Origin: Strigamia acuminata
Taxonomy: Eukaryota > Arthropoda > Chilopoda > Geophilomorpha > Linotaeniidae
DNA length: 64,000 bases
Direction: 5' to 3'
Assembly (NCBI GenBank): GCA_949358305.1
Contig: OX442322.1
Coordinates: 124,001 to 188,000, forward strand
In this document: in pieces, positions 45,401 to 55,488 of the stretch
Layout: every line of letters starts with the position of its first letter
Numbering within the stretch: the first letter of the stretch is position 1
Made by a program: the position numbers and the translations under genes
Notes under the pieces: model-generated
Databases searched by the model: none
Told to the model about the DNA's origin: nothing
What the model saw: the letters and a program-made list of their open reading frames with translations, nothing else

Positions 45401-46966
45401 TGGCAATCCAATTACAGCTTCGCTTCTACTCATTCCCTGCACACTTGGGAAATGAATGTGTCCTAATCGTTTGTGCCACAATCTCGCCTCTTCTGGATTT
45501 GACTTAGTTTTGCTTGTGTGTGGCAACTCTTGTTGTTTCTGCTCATTCTTATCTTCGCCCACATTGGCCTTGTTCAATTCCTTCGCCTTTAGTTTCTCAA
45601 AATCGGGTTTTTGATCGCTGAGCTTGATGTAGTACAGCCTGTCTTTCTTTACGCCTTCCATCAATTGTCTTTTCCATTGTGGGTCATAAATTTTCACCAA
45701 GCCCGCGCCAACTGCGACCCTGCATCGTGCCTCGTCAATACATGGTCCCGACAACAAGTTCCTACGTAGGTCCGGCGCGTAATAAACCTTTTTGAGTGTA
45801 ATTGGAATTGTTTCAGTCCCAACTAAGCACATGATGCACACATCTCCCACTCCTTGAATTTGGATGAGCGTTTTTTTGTCAGCTTGACTAATTGTACCGG
45901 TCATTTCTTTAAAGTTGTGAAACTGATTTCGGTCCTTGCAGAAATGCCCAGTTGCTCCCGTATCATAAATCTAGCAGTTACTGGCTTCACTGCACTGCAG
46001 CATCTCCTGTTCGCCTAATTCGGTGAGAAAACCGACGTCCAACATGTTCGTATCCAGTTCCTCGACAGTATTCGATTTCATGTTGCTGTTTGGAGCCAAT
46101 TGTAATTGCGCCGTGCATTTTTTGGCCCAATGTCCATGTTGGTTGCAACGGAAACACGGCCCCCGTCCCGTTGACCCGGTGCTATTTCCTCTGAAACTCG
46201 TGTTTCTGTTGCCTCGCCAATTTGATTTGCTGCCTCGTGGTCCAGTGTAATTTGCTTTGTTGCTTTGGTTACTGTTCTTTTGCTGTGATTTCGAAGAATT
46301 GTCGCCACTTTTTGCACTTGTTGACCCTAGTCCTGTGCTAAAAGCATCGATGATCGGTCCTTGGCCTGTGTCTCGCCTTTGTTGCACAAGTCTGCCCTCC
46401 TTGGCGACCAATTCGATTTCCACCTTTTCCAAGGTGAAATTAACGTCTTCCCATCGGTAAATTGTTTGGACAATCGACTGGTATTCTTGCGGAAGATACC
46501 TTATCAGTTGAAACGCCTGATACAAGTTTTCTAGCTTGTGTTTCACGTCCGCAAGTTTCTTCGCAGCATTCCTAATCTTGGCGGCGAATACACCAATAGT
46601 TTCCGTCGTCGGATCGTACTTTAAACTAAAGAATTCGTCGAGTAGACGTATTATTCTTGCCCTCGAGACCGGTTCAAAGTTCGTTTTCAGCGTGTCCCAC
46701 GCTTTCTTGGCGTCCTCGACCCCGCTGAGTAGCTCGTGGTACTGCTCTTCAATTGAGTAGTAGATGAGGCTAAAGGCTCGATCCTTTCGCAACTTGTAGT
46801 CCGAGCGATCTCGCCAGGACGCTCCGGGTGCCAGTGCCTCTTCAGTTCCGTCTGTAAATCCCCAGCAACCGTGATGCATGAGGAGAACTTTGATTTGTTG
46901 TTTCCAACTGTCATAGTTCAGTCTATTGAGTAATGTTATTTTTCGTTCCAATTTATCTGTCTCCAT
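42467..46966 (-). pseudogene. gag-pol: copia-3 gag-pol, single frame with two stops
   Basis: One frame from ATG 46966 to the stop at 42467. Gag (UBN2-like copia gag, ERKITLLNRLNYDSW..., CCHC knuckle CFRCNQHGHWAKKC) is followed by protease DTGATGH near 45950, integrase (HKRLGHIHF, CxxC, HMDVCGAF, RTDNGMEF, NGVSERLNQ), RT (GCKWIYTVKQ, YVDDIVVF) and RNase H (GYSDSDYA, STMEAEYVAL, ADIFTKS). A TAG (45971-45973) replaces the Trp codon before the protease site, which copia-4 has as TGG. A TGA (44918-44920) lies after the integrase core. Both are in frame; otherwise the protein is intact. Confidence 0.92.
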
Positions 46967-47717
46967 CGTGTTTTGATTTGAACTTGTTGAAAAATCACAC
47001 ACTTTTAAAATGCACACACTTTGAAAATTCAAAACCACTTTCCTTACTGATAATCGCAACAAAGTGCAGTGTTGCGATGTTAGTACGCTTTTAAGACTAA
47101 ATTAGTACAATACCCTATCACAACACTAAGCTAACAATAGTATTAAACGATAGAATTCGAAAAATAACACGAGAAATGTTCATAAATGTTGTTTTCTGTA
47201 TGTAACTCGTCCGCTCGTTTTGCGTCGTTTCAAATTTCGCGAATTGTTCACTAAATCGTCCGTTGTTTCGCCGTTCGTCAACGTTTTCCTACTCACACTT
47301 CACGTGTGGTTGGCTGGAACAGTCGCCGTCGTATTCCAGACGTCTTTCCGCCGAAAATATTGCCACGTTGACGACACGTATTGCCACGTTGACGACACGT
47401 ATTGCCACGTTGACGACACGTATTGCCACGTTGACGACACGTATTGCGCCTCGCAATACGGGAACAACTTTCCCAAAATGAAAACAAAATTTGTTTAAAT
47501 AGAATGTTCTATTGTTTTTCGAACCCGTTGTTGCTCCTTTGTGGCTTGATGACTGCTTGCGGCCGTCCAATCTCGAGTTTCCTCGCACGAACACAGGCTG
47601 GTCACTTCTCATATGGGCGCCGCCATTTTGGATGAAGTGAAAAGCAGACTCTTAGTGACCTCCAAATGGTTGCAATCCTCTCCAAATTATCCCGGTTGTT
47701 ATTCCTACGGTCTTGTA
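46967..47717 (-). other. 5' leader of copia-3
   Basis: Between the primer site and gag. It contains the 21-bp tandem repeat at 47358-47441 and a sequence (around 47052-47090) with a near-palindromic ATCGCAACA...TGTTGCGAT pattern that is shared with the copia-4 leader at about 13246-13280. Confidence 0.8.
47358..47441. repeat. four exact 21-bp tandem repeats
   Basis: Unit TATTGCCACGTTGACGACACG, four times without a mismatch, followed by a partial fifth. In the copia-3 leader. The matching region of copia-4 (about 12960-13010) has only degenerate traces, so expansion is specific to this copy. Confidence 0.95.
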
Positions 47718-47728
47718 GGCCCATAACC
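47718..47728 (-). other. primer binding site of copia-3, internal tRNA-iMet
   Basis: GGTTATGGGCC on the minus strand, one base from the LTR. It fits the anticodon stem-loop of initiator tRNA-Met, the half-tRNA priming known from Drosophila copia. Confidence 0.75.
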
Positions 47729-47729
47729 T

Positions 47730-48052
47730 TGTTGAATTGTCACCTAAACTCAAGTTATTTGTGTAGTTTAGCAGTGGTGAGAATAACATTAGTTATAATA
47801 AGGAAAAACTCAGAGGCCATCTTGTTGTGTTGGAAACTGAGAACAGAATGAGTTTCTTTATTCACCTGTCAGGTGGTCAACACTTACAAACATCGCCGCC
47901 TATGGGCGAAATGTATAAACAATACATGATCAAAGCTGCCAACATTCGTGCAGTTAATACTCAATATTAATAAGCACATATACACGATAAATGACTGCAT
48001 AAATTGAGGATACGACACAAGATAGGTTAGAATAGTACAGTGTAACTTAACA
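47730..48052 (-). repeat. 5' LTR of copia-3 (323 bp)
   Basis: Ends TGTTAAG and TTCAACA on the minus strand. Followed by the CGGAC duplication at 48053-48057. Confidence 0.93.
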
Positions 48053-49175
48053 CGGACAAACTAGAGAGGAAAATCACGTTGTTGAACAGCACAAATTATA
48101 ACAGCTGGAAACAGCAAGTCAAAGTACTTTTAATGCATCACGGATGCTGGGCGTTCACAGACGGGACGGAAGAAGCTTTGGCACCAGGAGCATCTTGGCG
48201 CGACCGCTCGGATTACAAGTTGCAGAAAGGACGTGCATTTAGCTTGATCTATTACTCGATCGAAGAGCAATACCACGAATTGCTCAGCGGGATCGAGGAC
48301 GCCAAGAAGGCGTGGGATACTTTGAAGGCTAATTTTGAACTCGTATCTCGCGCACGGATAATACGTCTTCAGCCTCAAATACGATCCAGGACGGAGACGA
48401 TTGGGGTCTTTGCAGCGAAAATACGGAATGCGGCGAAGAAACTCGCGGACGTTAAACACCAATTAGACAATTTATACCAGGCATTCCAGTTGATTCGATA
48501 TTTGCCACAAGAATATCAATCTATCGTCCAAAACATTTATCGATGGAAGGACAAAGATTTCACGTTGGAAAAGGTCGAGGCCGAATTAGTTGCAGAAGAA
48601 GGAAGACTTGCGCAACAACGAAGGGATTCGGGCCAGGGGCCAATTGTGGATGCATTTAGCATGGGGACAAGCTCCACAAACCCAAAAAACAATGACAATT
48701 CGCCGAAATTCCAACAACAGCAAGAAAATAACAGCCAAAACAGTGGTGGATTTCCAGGCGGACAGAAGAGCGGCAGGACAAGTTCGGTAAAAACTCGAGA
48801 AGTTTTCGAGGAAACACGACCGGATCATTGGGACGGGGGCCGTGTTTTCGTTGCAATCAACCAGGGCATTGAGGGCGGGATTGCACGATGCAACTGCCAC
48901 CAAACAACAACCTAAACACGAATAGTGTCGAAGAATGCAAACATGTTAGATGTCGGATTCTTGACAGAAGTGGACAAAGAGGAGATGCTGCAGTGCAGCA
49001 CAGCGAACAATTGTTGGATATATGACACCGGGGCAACCGGACATTTCTGTAAAGAAAAGGACCAGTCTTTCAATTTCAAACAAACCACTGGAACTATCAG
49101 CCAAGCAGATAAAAAGACATTAATACAAATCCAAGATGTTGGCGATGTCTGCGTTGTTGTTGGAGAAATGGTTCC
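48053..49175 (+). pseudogene. gag: copia-4 gag and start of protease, decayed
   Basis: Continues the gag begun at 13355. Similar to copia-3 gag throughout (ERKITLLNSTNYNSWKQQ), but the frame changes around 48370-48400, again before the zinc knuckle, and the knuckle itself has a TGA in place of Trp. From 48940 the frame MLDVGFLTEVDKEEML runs through the protease motif WIYDTGATGHF to about 49175, where similarity to copia-3 ends. Integrase, RT and the 3' LTR are missing, so the element is 3'-truncated. Confidence 0.88.
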
Positions 49176-49304
49176 GGGGGGCCACACACTAAATGGGCAA
49201 TCCATGATTTCAGCTCAAAAATTAAAAAAGGTTAAAATGAGGAAGTGGTTCGAGGGCGGGAGAATGGGAATGTTTAGGTTAGGTTATGTTAGGTTGTCCC
49301 GCAC
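49176..49304. other. junction sequence with a TTAGG-like tract
   Basis: Unassigned sequence between the copia-4 remnant and AT-rich repeats. 49273-49296 reads as three TTAGG units with one TTATG variant, the arthropod telomere motif, here interstitial. Confidence 0.6.
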
Positions 49305-49945
49305 GCTTCTGTATTTATATTTATACTTATTTTTAATTTTTATTTGTAAATGAAAATGTGTAATTCTAAAAGTTAAAATGTATTAAAACAATCCATCAGA
49401 AAAATGAAATGAATTCTTATTTAAAATTGGTTTAATACAATTCAATATTAATAGCATTAAACATTTTAATTAAAACAATTTAACCTTTTAACAATTTCAT
49501 TTTAAATTGTATTTTATTTGAAATAGTTTTCTGCATTTATATTTCTACTTATTTTTTATTTGTATTTGTAAATGAAAATGTTTAATGCTATTACTGTTGA
49601 AATGTATTAAAACAAGTTTAAATGAGAATTCATTTGCCTGGAGGAAATTTTTTATTTTCAAATGTGGCCTAGTTAATAGGCAAGTGTAATTCTAAAAGTT
49701 AAAATGTATTAAAACATTCCACCAGAAAAAAAAAATCAAATGAATTCTCATTTAAAATAGTTTTAATACATTTCAACATTAATAGCATTTAACATTTTTA
49801 TTTACAAATAAAATTTTTATTTAGGAAATTTTAATTAAATCAATTTAACCTTTTAACAATTTCATCTTTTTAAATTGTATTTTATTTTAAATAGTTTTCT
49901 GCATTTATATTTATACTTATTTTTTATTTGTGTATATAAATGAAT
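49305..49945. repeat. AT-rich imperfect tandem repeat
   Basis: Blocks such as TGTAATTCTAAAAGTTAAAA and TTAACCTTTTAACAATTTCAT occur at about 49360 and 49686, and at 49480 and 49845. CATTTATATTT.TACTTATTTTT occurs three times. Repeat length is about 220-360 bp. It may belong to the Polinton end, but I could not match it, inverted, to the right end. Confidence 0.7.
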
Positions 49946-50030
49946 CAGAATTTTTTCAGTTGATCAATGACTCTGAATCATGAAGGAGTGGAAAACCTAT
50001 GCCCCAAATTTCTAATTTTTCAAAATACTT

Positions 50031-50083
50031 TTATATAAAAAATGAAAATCCATTTAGATTCGCTCTGTGCTTCAAATGAATAG
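50031..50083 (+). promoter_or_regulatory. A-run motif and 13-codon upstream frame before polB
   Basis: TATATAAAAAATG at 50032-50044 has the same form as the sequence before the ATPase gene. Its ATG (50042) opens 13 codons ending in TAG at 50081-50083, overlapping the polB ATG (50076) in another frame. Either a short upstream frame, or an N-terminal frameshift in polB. Confidence 0.5.
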
Positions 50084-53000
50084 ATACAAAAACAAGAAAT
50101 GCGTTGAGTTTTTGAAAGGAAAAAGAGAAAATGGACATTTATCTAAGGATTTCAAGTTAAACATCAAGTTGGAACAACTCTTGGCGAAATGCCGAGAATA
50201 TGATGATTTTGTGAACATTGAGCCACGTCCGTATTACCTTTTCAAAAATATCTTTGACAGCCAAGTGCGTGAGTACATTGTCGAATTTGACGAAAGGATT
50301 TTTGACATAGAAGACGTGATGAAAGATGCCACTCCAAACATCCGTGCATTGGCAGCAGAAGTTGCAGCTGACATGAATTCGTGCAAAGTGAGCGTTATGA
50401 TGCTATTGAGATATCGGCATTCCCTGAACTCGTCGACTGATCTTCATAAATGGTACCTGGCCGATCCGTTCGTGATGCATTCGGACGATGTTGACCACAT
50501 TCTGGATTCGGCTGCAAAAGAACTGGCCATACAAAATGCCGAATTTGTCGAAACTCACGACTATTTATATTACCTTTGTGTGGACGAGATTAAAATTGGT
50601 TTTGGTGCTTTACACCAGAAAGGTGGATGGTATAAAGATGTTCCGACAATTCCGTTGAGTATGAAAAACGATTTACCGGTCGTCATTCGCAATAAGAAAG
50701 CGGTTTTGACTTTTAAAATTGAGTTGCAAAAGTCTTTTGTTTGGGCCGTTCTTGCATGTATACATCCTACAGCTAATCATCCCGAACATGTACCAAATTA
50801 CTTGAAGTATGAGCACGAATTGAATTTGCAAAGCTTTGAATTTCCATTGACTTACAGAAACGTAGAAAAATTCCAGTTGCAGAATCCCGATATCGAAGTG
50901 ACTATTTATTTTTGGGTCAGCAATCGCGTGCAAAGATACGTGAGCGTACACAGAAACAGGAAACATCACGTCGATCTATTCTTCTATGGAAACAATTGCT
51001 ACGGACTTGTGAGGAATCTAAAACGTTTGCTTGGTTATTTTCCGTGTCACTACTGCGACAACCAATTCAAGAACATTGTGGGTAGAGACAAACACCTGAC
51101 AGTATTCCACTCCGTTCCCGAAGAATCGTCCTATCAGGAACTGGATGAACATCTGCGCAGCAAAAAGGCCGTTGTAAATGTCCAGAACTCTGATCAAAAA
51201 AGTTTTTTGTGGTCCATATTGGCTGCCTTATATCCGGCGCCCGACCATGTTAGCAGAGTGGGATATTACGTACAGTTTTTGGACAAACTCAACCTCGAAG
51301 GGCTAGTTTTTCCCGTGGGGCCGAAAGAAGTGCTTACGTTCGAAAGACGAAATGAAAGTTTGAACATTAATGTATTCGAGTTGCTGCCCACGTCACGGAT
51401 TGTCCCGATAAAAGTGAATATTCAGACAAACCGCCTTACCACTATTAATCTACTGAAGAAACAAAATCATTACATGTGGATCAAGGATTTCTCACGACTC
51501 ATGAGCGTCGGTGATGGCCACAAGAGGTATTATTGCATGAACTGTATGAACGGGTATTCCAGCGCTAAAGTGCTTGTTAAGCATAAACGATACTGCGGAA
51601 AAAACACTCCCTCCGCCACTAAATGCCCCGAAGAAGGAACGATCTGTACGTTCAAGAGTGAAAAAAAAAAATATCCTGTACCGTACGTTTGCTACGCTGA
51701 TTTTGAGGCATTCTTAGTGCCTGAAGTGGAGATCAAACCCACTTTACATTCGATCACCATTAATTCTCACGAGCCGTGTGGTTATTCGTTTAAAGTGGTG
51801 TGCACGGAGAACGAAGCTTATTCCAGACCGTTACAGCTGTACAGAGGTCCGGATGCCGTCGATCATTTTTTGCAATCGTTGCGTGCAGAAATTAAAGCCG
51901 TGGTTTGTCAATTTTCCCAATTGGAAAGACAATTCAATACCAAAATGATGACTCCATTTGAATGGAACGCATTTAGAAATGCAACAACTTGTTTCTTATG
52001 CGATGGCGAGTTCTCCAAAGCTGAAGGATGGACTAAAGTCTTGGATCACAACCATTTCACTGGAAAGTTTCGCGGAGCCGCACACGGCAAATGTAACCTC
52101 AACTACCATTGGCGGAGATCTGTGCCGGTAGTTTTCCATAATGGGAAAAGGTATGATTTTCATTTGATATTCCCACATTTGACCGTCGAGACAGAAAAAG
52201 TGACCGTCATCGCCGAAAACTCGGAATTATACAAATCTTTCACGCTGAGAATCAATACCAGCGATGATCCAAAAGTGCCCCGTAAAGTTATGTTAAAATT
52301 CTTGGATAGTTTTCAATTTCTCGCGAGCAGTTTATCCAATTTGGCTAAAAATCTAGAGAAGTCGCAGTTTGTTGTCTTTCGAAGCGAGTTTAAGGGCGAG
52401 GAAATTGATTTTCTTAAGAGGAAAGGAGTATACCCTTACAGATATATGACCGGTTGGTCAAAATTTCAAGAAGATAAACTTCCGCCGATAGAAGAATTTG
52501 AGAACATATCCGACGACGATTACCAATATGCCCAGTTAGTTTGGAAAACGTTGGGAATTAAAAACATGGGCGAATATCACGATTTATATCTGAAGACCGA
52601 CACTCTGTTGTTGGCGGATATATTCGAACAGTTTAGGAAAATGTGTTTGAATCATTACAAGCTAGACCCCTGTCATTATATCACGTTTCCGAGTCTGTCT
52701 TGGGACGCGGCGCTGCTCATCACCAAAGTTAAATTGGAACTTCTGTCTGATCCAGATATGTACATGTTTGTCGAACAAGGAATAAGAGGCGGTGTTGCCA
52801 CGATCAGTCAACGCTACGCCAAAGCTAATAATCCTCTTCTGGCATCGGGGTACGATTGTGAGAAACCAGAGAGTTACATCGTCTATTTGGATGCAAATTC
52901 CATGTATTCCTGGGCAATGAGCAAACCGTTACCTGTTGGAAAGTTTGCCTTCGACAATAATTTAGCCGAATGGACGCAAGAAAGGATTTTGAAAATGGGA

Positions 53001-54083
53001 GAGAACGATACGACGGGGTGCATCTTGGAAGTGGATTTGGGATATCCGCAAGAACTGCACTTGTCCCACAATTGTCTGCCTTTGGCTCCGGAAATGATAC
53101 GTTCTGCGGACGACACTTGTCCCAGATTAATTCCGCATTTGCAAGGTCGTTGTAATTACATTCTGCATTACAGAGCTCTGCAATTGTACTTGTCCCTGGG
53201 CATGAGGTTGATGAAAATAAAAAAAGTGCTGACGTTTGAGCAAAAACCGTGGCTGGCCAAGTATATCGAACTGAATATTGAGAAACGGAAGTCCGCTACC
53301 AGTGATTTTGAGCAGGAATTGGCGAAACTCTCTAACAACTCGGTCTTTGGAAAAACCTTGCAAGACGTGAGGAAATATAGACAATTTTATCTGGTGAATA
53401 ATCAGAAAGACTGGGATAAACACCTCAACCACGCCGGTTTCAAAGGATTTAAAGTTTTAAATAAAGATCTGATTTTGGTTGAACGCCGAAAGCTGGAATT
53501 GACGTTAGACAAACCTATTTACAGCGGATTAACTATCCTGGACTTGTCTAAATGCTTGCTATATGACTTTCATTACAACGTCATGAAAAAAAAATTCTCA
53601 GACAAGCTGAGATTGCTGATGACGGATACGGATAGTTTGATGTATGAAATAGAAGCTCCGTCGGTCTACTCGTTCTTCAGAGAAGAAATACCAGAAGTGA
53701 TGGATCTGTCTAATTACGACCCACCTGATGGCAGAAACAGGCGTGTCATAGGATGCTTCAAAGACGAGACTGCCGGCGAGCCGATAGAAGAGTTTGTAGG
53801 GCTAAGAGCCAAATGTTACGCTTATAACGTGAACGGGAAAACGAGCATGCGATGTAAAGGCATAAAGAAGGCCGTCGTGGAGCAAGAGCTGGACTTGGAG
53901 GCGTACAAGAAGATATTGTTTGGAGAACGGGAGGCCCACAGATTGAAATTTGAAACGATCAAGTCAAAACTGCACAATCTCACAACGGTCGAGGTGGACA
54001 AATTGGCATTATCAGCGAAAGACAAGAAACGAATTATATTAGAGGATTGTATTCATACCAAGGCTTATGGTTATGTTGAGTAA
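50076..54083 (+). CDS. polB: protein-primed family B DNA polymerase
   Basis: A 1335-aa replicative polymerase of the Polinton. ATG 50076 was chosen over the GTG at 50067. The N-terminal half has two related modules, about residues 208-345 and 365-510, each starting AV-x5-Q-KSF-W, continuing to a FP...EKF/LTFE pattern and ending in a C2H2-like finger. Then follow the exonuclease motif DFEAF (about 541), a C...C-DHNHFTGKFRGAAHGKCN zinc cluster (about 655), NGKRYDFHLI, polymerase motif A YLDANSMYS (about 938), motif B NNSVFGKT (about 1086) and motif C MTDTDSL (about 1183). All key acidic residues are present. It converges with the fibre gene, four bases between stops. Confidence 0.95.
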   Translation: MNRYKNKKCVEFLKGKRENGHLSKDFKLNIKLEQLLAKCREYDDFVNIEPRPYYLFKNIFDSQVREYIVEFDERIFDIEDVMKDATPNIRALAAEVAADMNSCKVSVMMLLRYRHSLNSSTDLHKWYLADPFVMHSDDVDHILDSAAKELAIQNAEFVETHDYLYYLCVDEIKIGFGALHQKGGWYKDVPTIPLSMKNDLPVVIRNKKAVLTFKIELQKSFVWAVLACIHPTANHPEHVPNYLKYEHELNLQSFEFPLTYRNVEKFQLQNPDIEVTIYFWVSNRVQRYVSVHRNRKHHVDLFFYGNNCYGLVRNLKRLLGYFPCHYCDNQFKNIVGRDKHLTVFHSVPEESSYQELDEHLRSKKAVVNVQNSDQKSFLWSILAALYPAPDHVSRVGYYVQFLDKLNLEGLVFPVGPKEVLTFERRNESLNINVFELLPTSRIVPIKVNIQTNRLTTINLLKKQNHYMWIKDFSRLMSVGDGHKRYYCMNCMNGYSSAKVLVKHKRYCGKNTPSATKCPEEGTICTFKSEKKKYPVPYVCYADFEAFLVPEVEIKPTLHSITINSHEPCGYSFKVVCTENEAYSRPLQLYRGPDAVDHFLQSLRAEIKAVVCQFSQLERQFNTKMMTPFEWNAFRNATTCFLCDGEFSKAEGWTKVLDHNHFTGKFRGAAHGKCNLNYHWRRSVPVVFHNGKRYDFHLIFPHLTVETEKVTVIAENSELYKSFTLRINTSDDPKVPRKVMLKFLDSFQFLASSLSNLAKNLEKSQFVVFRSEFKGEEIDFLKRKGVYPYRYMTGWSKFQEDKLPPIEEFENISDDDYQYAQLVWKTLGIKNMGEYHDLYLKTDTLLLADIFEQFRKMCLNHYKLDPCHYITFPSLSWDAALLITKVKLELLSDPDMYMFVEQGIRGGVATISQRYAKANNPLLASGYDCEKPESYIVYLDANSMYSWAMSKPLPVGKFAFDNNLAEWTQERILKMGENDTTGCILEVDLGYPQELHLSHNCLPLAPEMIRSADDTCPRLIPHLQGRCNYILHYRALQLYLSLGMRLMKIKKVLTFEQKPWLAKYIELNIEKRKSATSDFEQELAKLSNNSVFGKTLQDVRKYRQFYLVNNQKDWDKHLNHAGFKGFKVLNKDLILVERRKLELTLDKPIYSGLTILDLSKCLLYDFHYNVMKKKFSDKLRLLMTDTDSLMYEIEAPSVYSFFREEIPEVMDLSNYDPPDGRNRRVIGCFKDETAGEPIEEFVGLRAKCYAYNVNGKTSMRCKGIKKAVVEQELDLEAYKKILFGEREAHRLKFETIKSKLHNLTTVEVDKLALSAKDKKRIILEDCIHTKAYGYVE

Positions 54084-54087
54084 AATG

Positions 54088-55488
54088 TTAAAAAAACAAT
54101 TCAAAGGTTAAAATTATTTCAGTAAATCTTATTTCAATGTTAGATGCGTATGTAACACCCTGAATAATGATTTTATCTAAAATTTCAAATTGTATTGGAG
54201 GATCGAGAACATGTGATTCTATTGTTTCAGTATTATTAGTAGGTAAATCACCTATATGAAAAACCAGTTTCTCAGCATTTTCATTATTTTGAAGATAAAT
54301 ATTCACAGACTCAGCACTTAGTTGTATATACGTGTCATCATCTTTCATATCATACGAAGCGCGTTGAAAAACATCTATATGGGTCAACTGACATTTTCTA
54401 AATACACAAAGATTATTACGAAGGACGATAGGTTCGTGAACAACTACTACAGGACCAGGAAGAAATAACACCTGAGCATCTTCATTTGATTTCTCTAATG
54501 ATAGAAATTTTTCAATATAAGTTACTTTCTTTTGCTCATTACCCTGTTCTTGCAAAATCTGTTTGATGGATTTTATTTCTGCATTCACTTCTAGCATTGC
54601 TGTAATTTGCACATCATCTTGTAATCTTTGTTCATCCGCATTAATCTGTAAACTCTGTTTGATGCGCTCTATTTCTGCAGCCGTTTCAGCCTTATATGCA
54701 TCTAGCATTGCTTTAATTTGCTCATCGTTCTGTAAACTCTGTTTGATGCGTTCTATTTCTGCGGCCATTTCAGCCTTATATTTATCTAGCATTGCTTTAA
54801 TTTGCTTATCATCCTGTAAACTCTGTTTGTTGCGCTTTATTTCTGCACTTATTTCAGCCTTATGTGCATCTAACATTGCTTTAACTCGCTCATCATCCTG
54901 CAAACTCTGTTTGATGCGTTCTATTTCTGCAACCATTTCAGCCTTATGGGCATCTAGCATTGCTTTAATTCGCTCATCATCCTGTAAACTCTATTTGATG
55001 CGTTCGATTTCTGCAACCATTTCTGCCTTATGTGCATCTAGCATTGCTTTAACTTGTTCATCGTTCTGTAAACTCTGTTTGATGTGCTCTATTTCTGCAG
55101 TCATTTCAGTCTTTATTTGTCCATCATCCTGTAAACTCTGTTTGATGTGCTCTATTTCCATATCCATTTCTGCCTTATGTGCAACTATGTTCGCTTTAAT
55201 TCGCTCATCGTCCTGTAAACTCTGTTTAATATGGTCGTCAACTCGAGATTTCATATCTTCCATAAGCGAGGCAGTACCTGCAGCTGCCTGGTCTGGTATT
55301 CCAACGTTAAAATCTTTTTTTAGTTGTGCGATCTCGTTTCTGTGACCGAACACCATTCGCCTAATCTGCTCGTGTTCGTCATGCATTAAATTACTTCCGT
55401 CTCGTTTGGCAATTTTTCGTGGGGTCAATCCAAATCTGTGCACTGGATTTAAGTGGAAGTCGTCTCTCGCCTTATTAACGCTCCCCAT
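54088..55488 (-). pseudogene. fibre-like coiled-coil protein, interrupted by one stop
   Basis: ATG 55488, stop 54088, with a TAG at 54991-54993 in the same frame. N-terminal ~80 residues: a possible virion-anchoring tail (HRFGLTPRKIAKRDG). Then about eight repeats of a 28-residue unit, KQSLQDDERIKAMLDAHKAE-like, with heptad spacing, predicting a long coiled coil. The C-terminal ~130 residues are beta-rich (LFLPGPVVVVHEPIVL, VFHIGDLPTNN) and could be a knob. The stop replaces the conserved Gln of the repeat (CAG to TAG). Architecture resembles virion spikes such as adenovirus fibre; I know no sequence relation. It overlaps protease 1 by 40 bases and has AAAAAA before its ATG. Confidence 0.75.

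Larger units (their letters stand above)
13367..48052 (-). mobile_element. copia-3: Ty1/copia element inserted in copia-4 gag, itself split by gypsy-B
   Basis: Minus-strand element. The 5' LTR is 47730-48052 (323 bp); the 3' LTR is in two parts, 13367-13471 and 42231-42448, which also sum to 323 bp. The TSD CGGAC is at 13362-13366 and 48053-48057. A polypurine tract (GAGGGGGCCGAA, 42449-42460) precedes the 3' LTR, and a half-tRNA-iMet primer site follows the 5' LTR. The two LTRs differ at about three positions that I noticed. The gag-pol frame has two stops. Confidence 0.94.

Noticed and set aside
47358-47441. CRISPR-like array
   Set aside because: No spacers; the units are directly adjacent, in eukaryotic transposon DNA.
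47220-47612. Open frames on both strands over the 21-bp repeats
   Set aside because: The repeat length is a multiple of three, which keeps all frames open. They lie in the leader of copia-3 and differ from any family.
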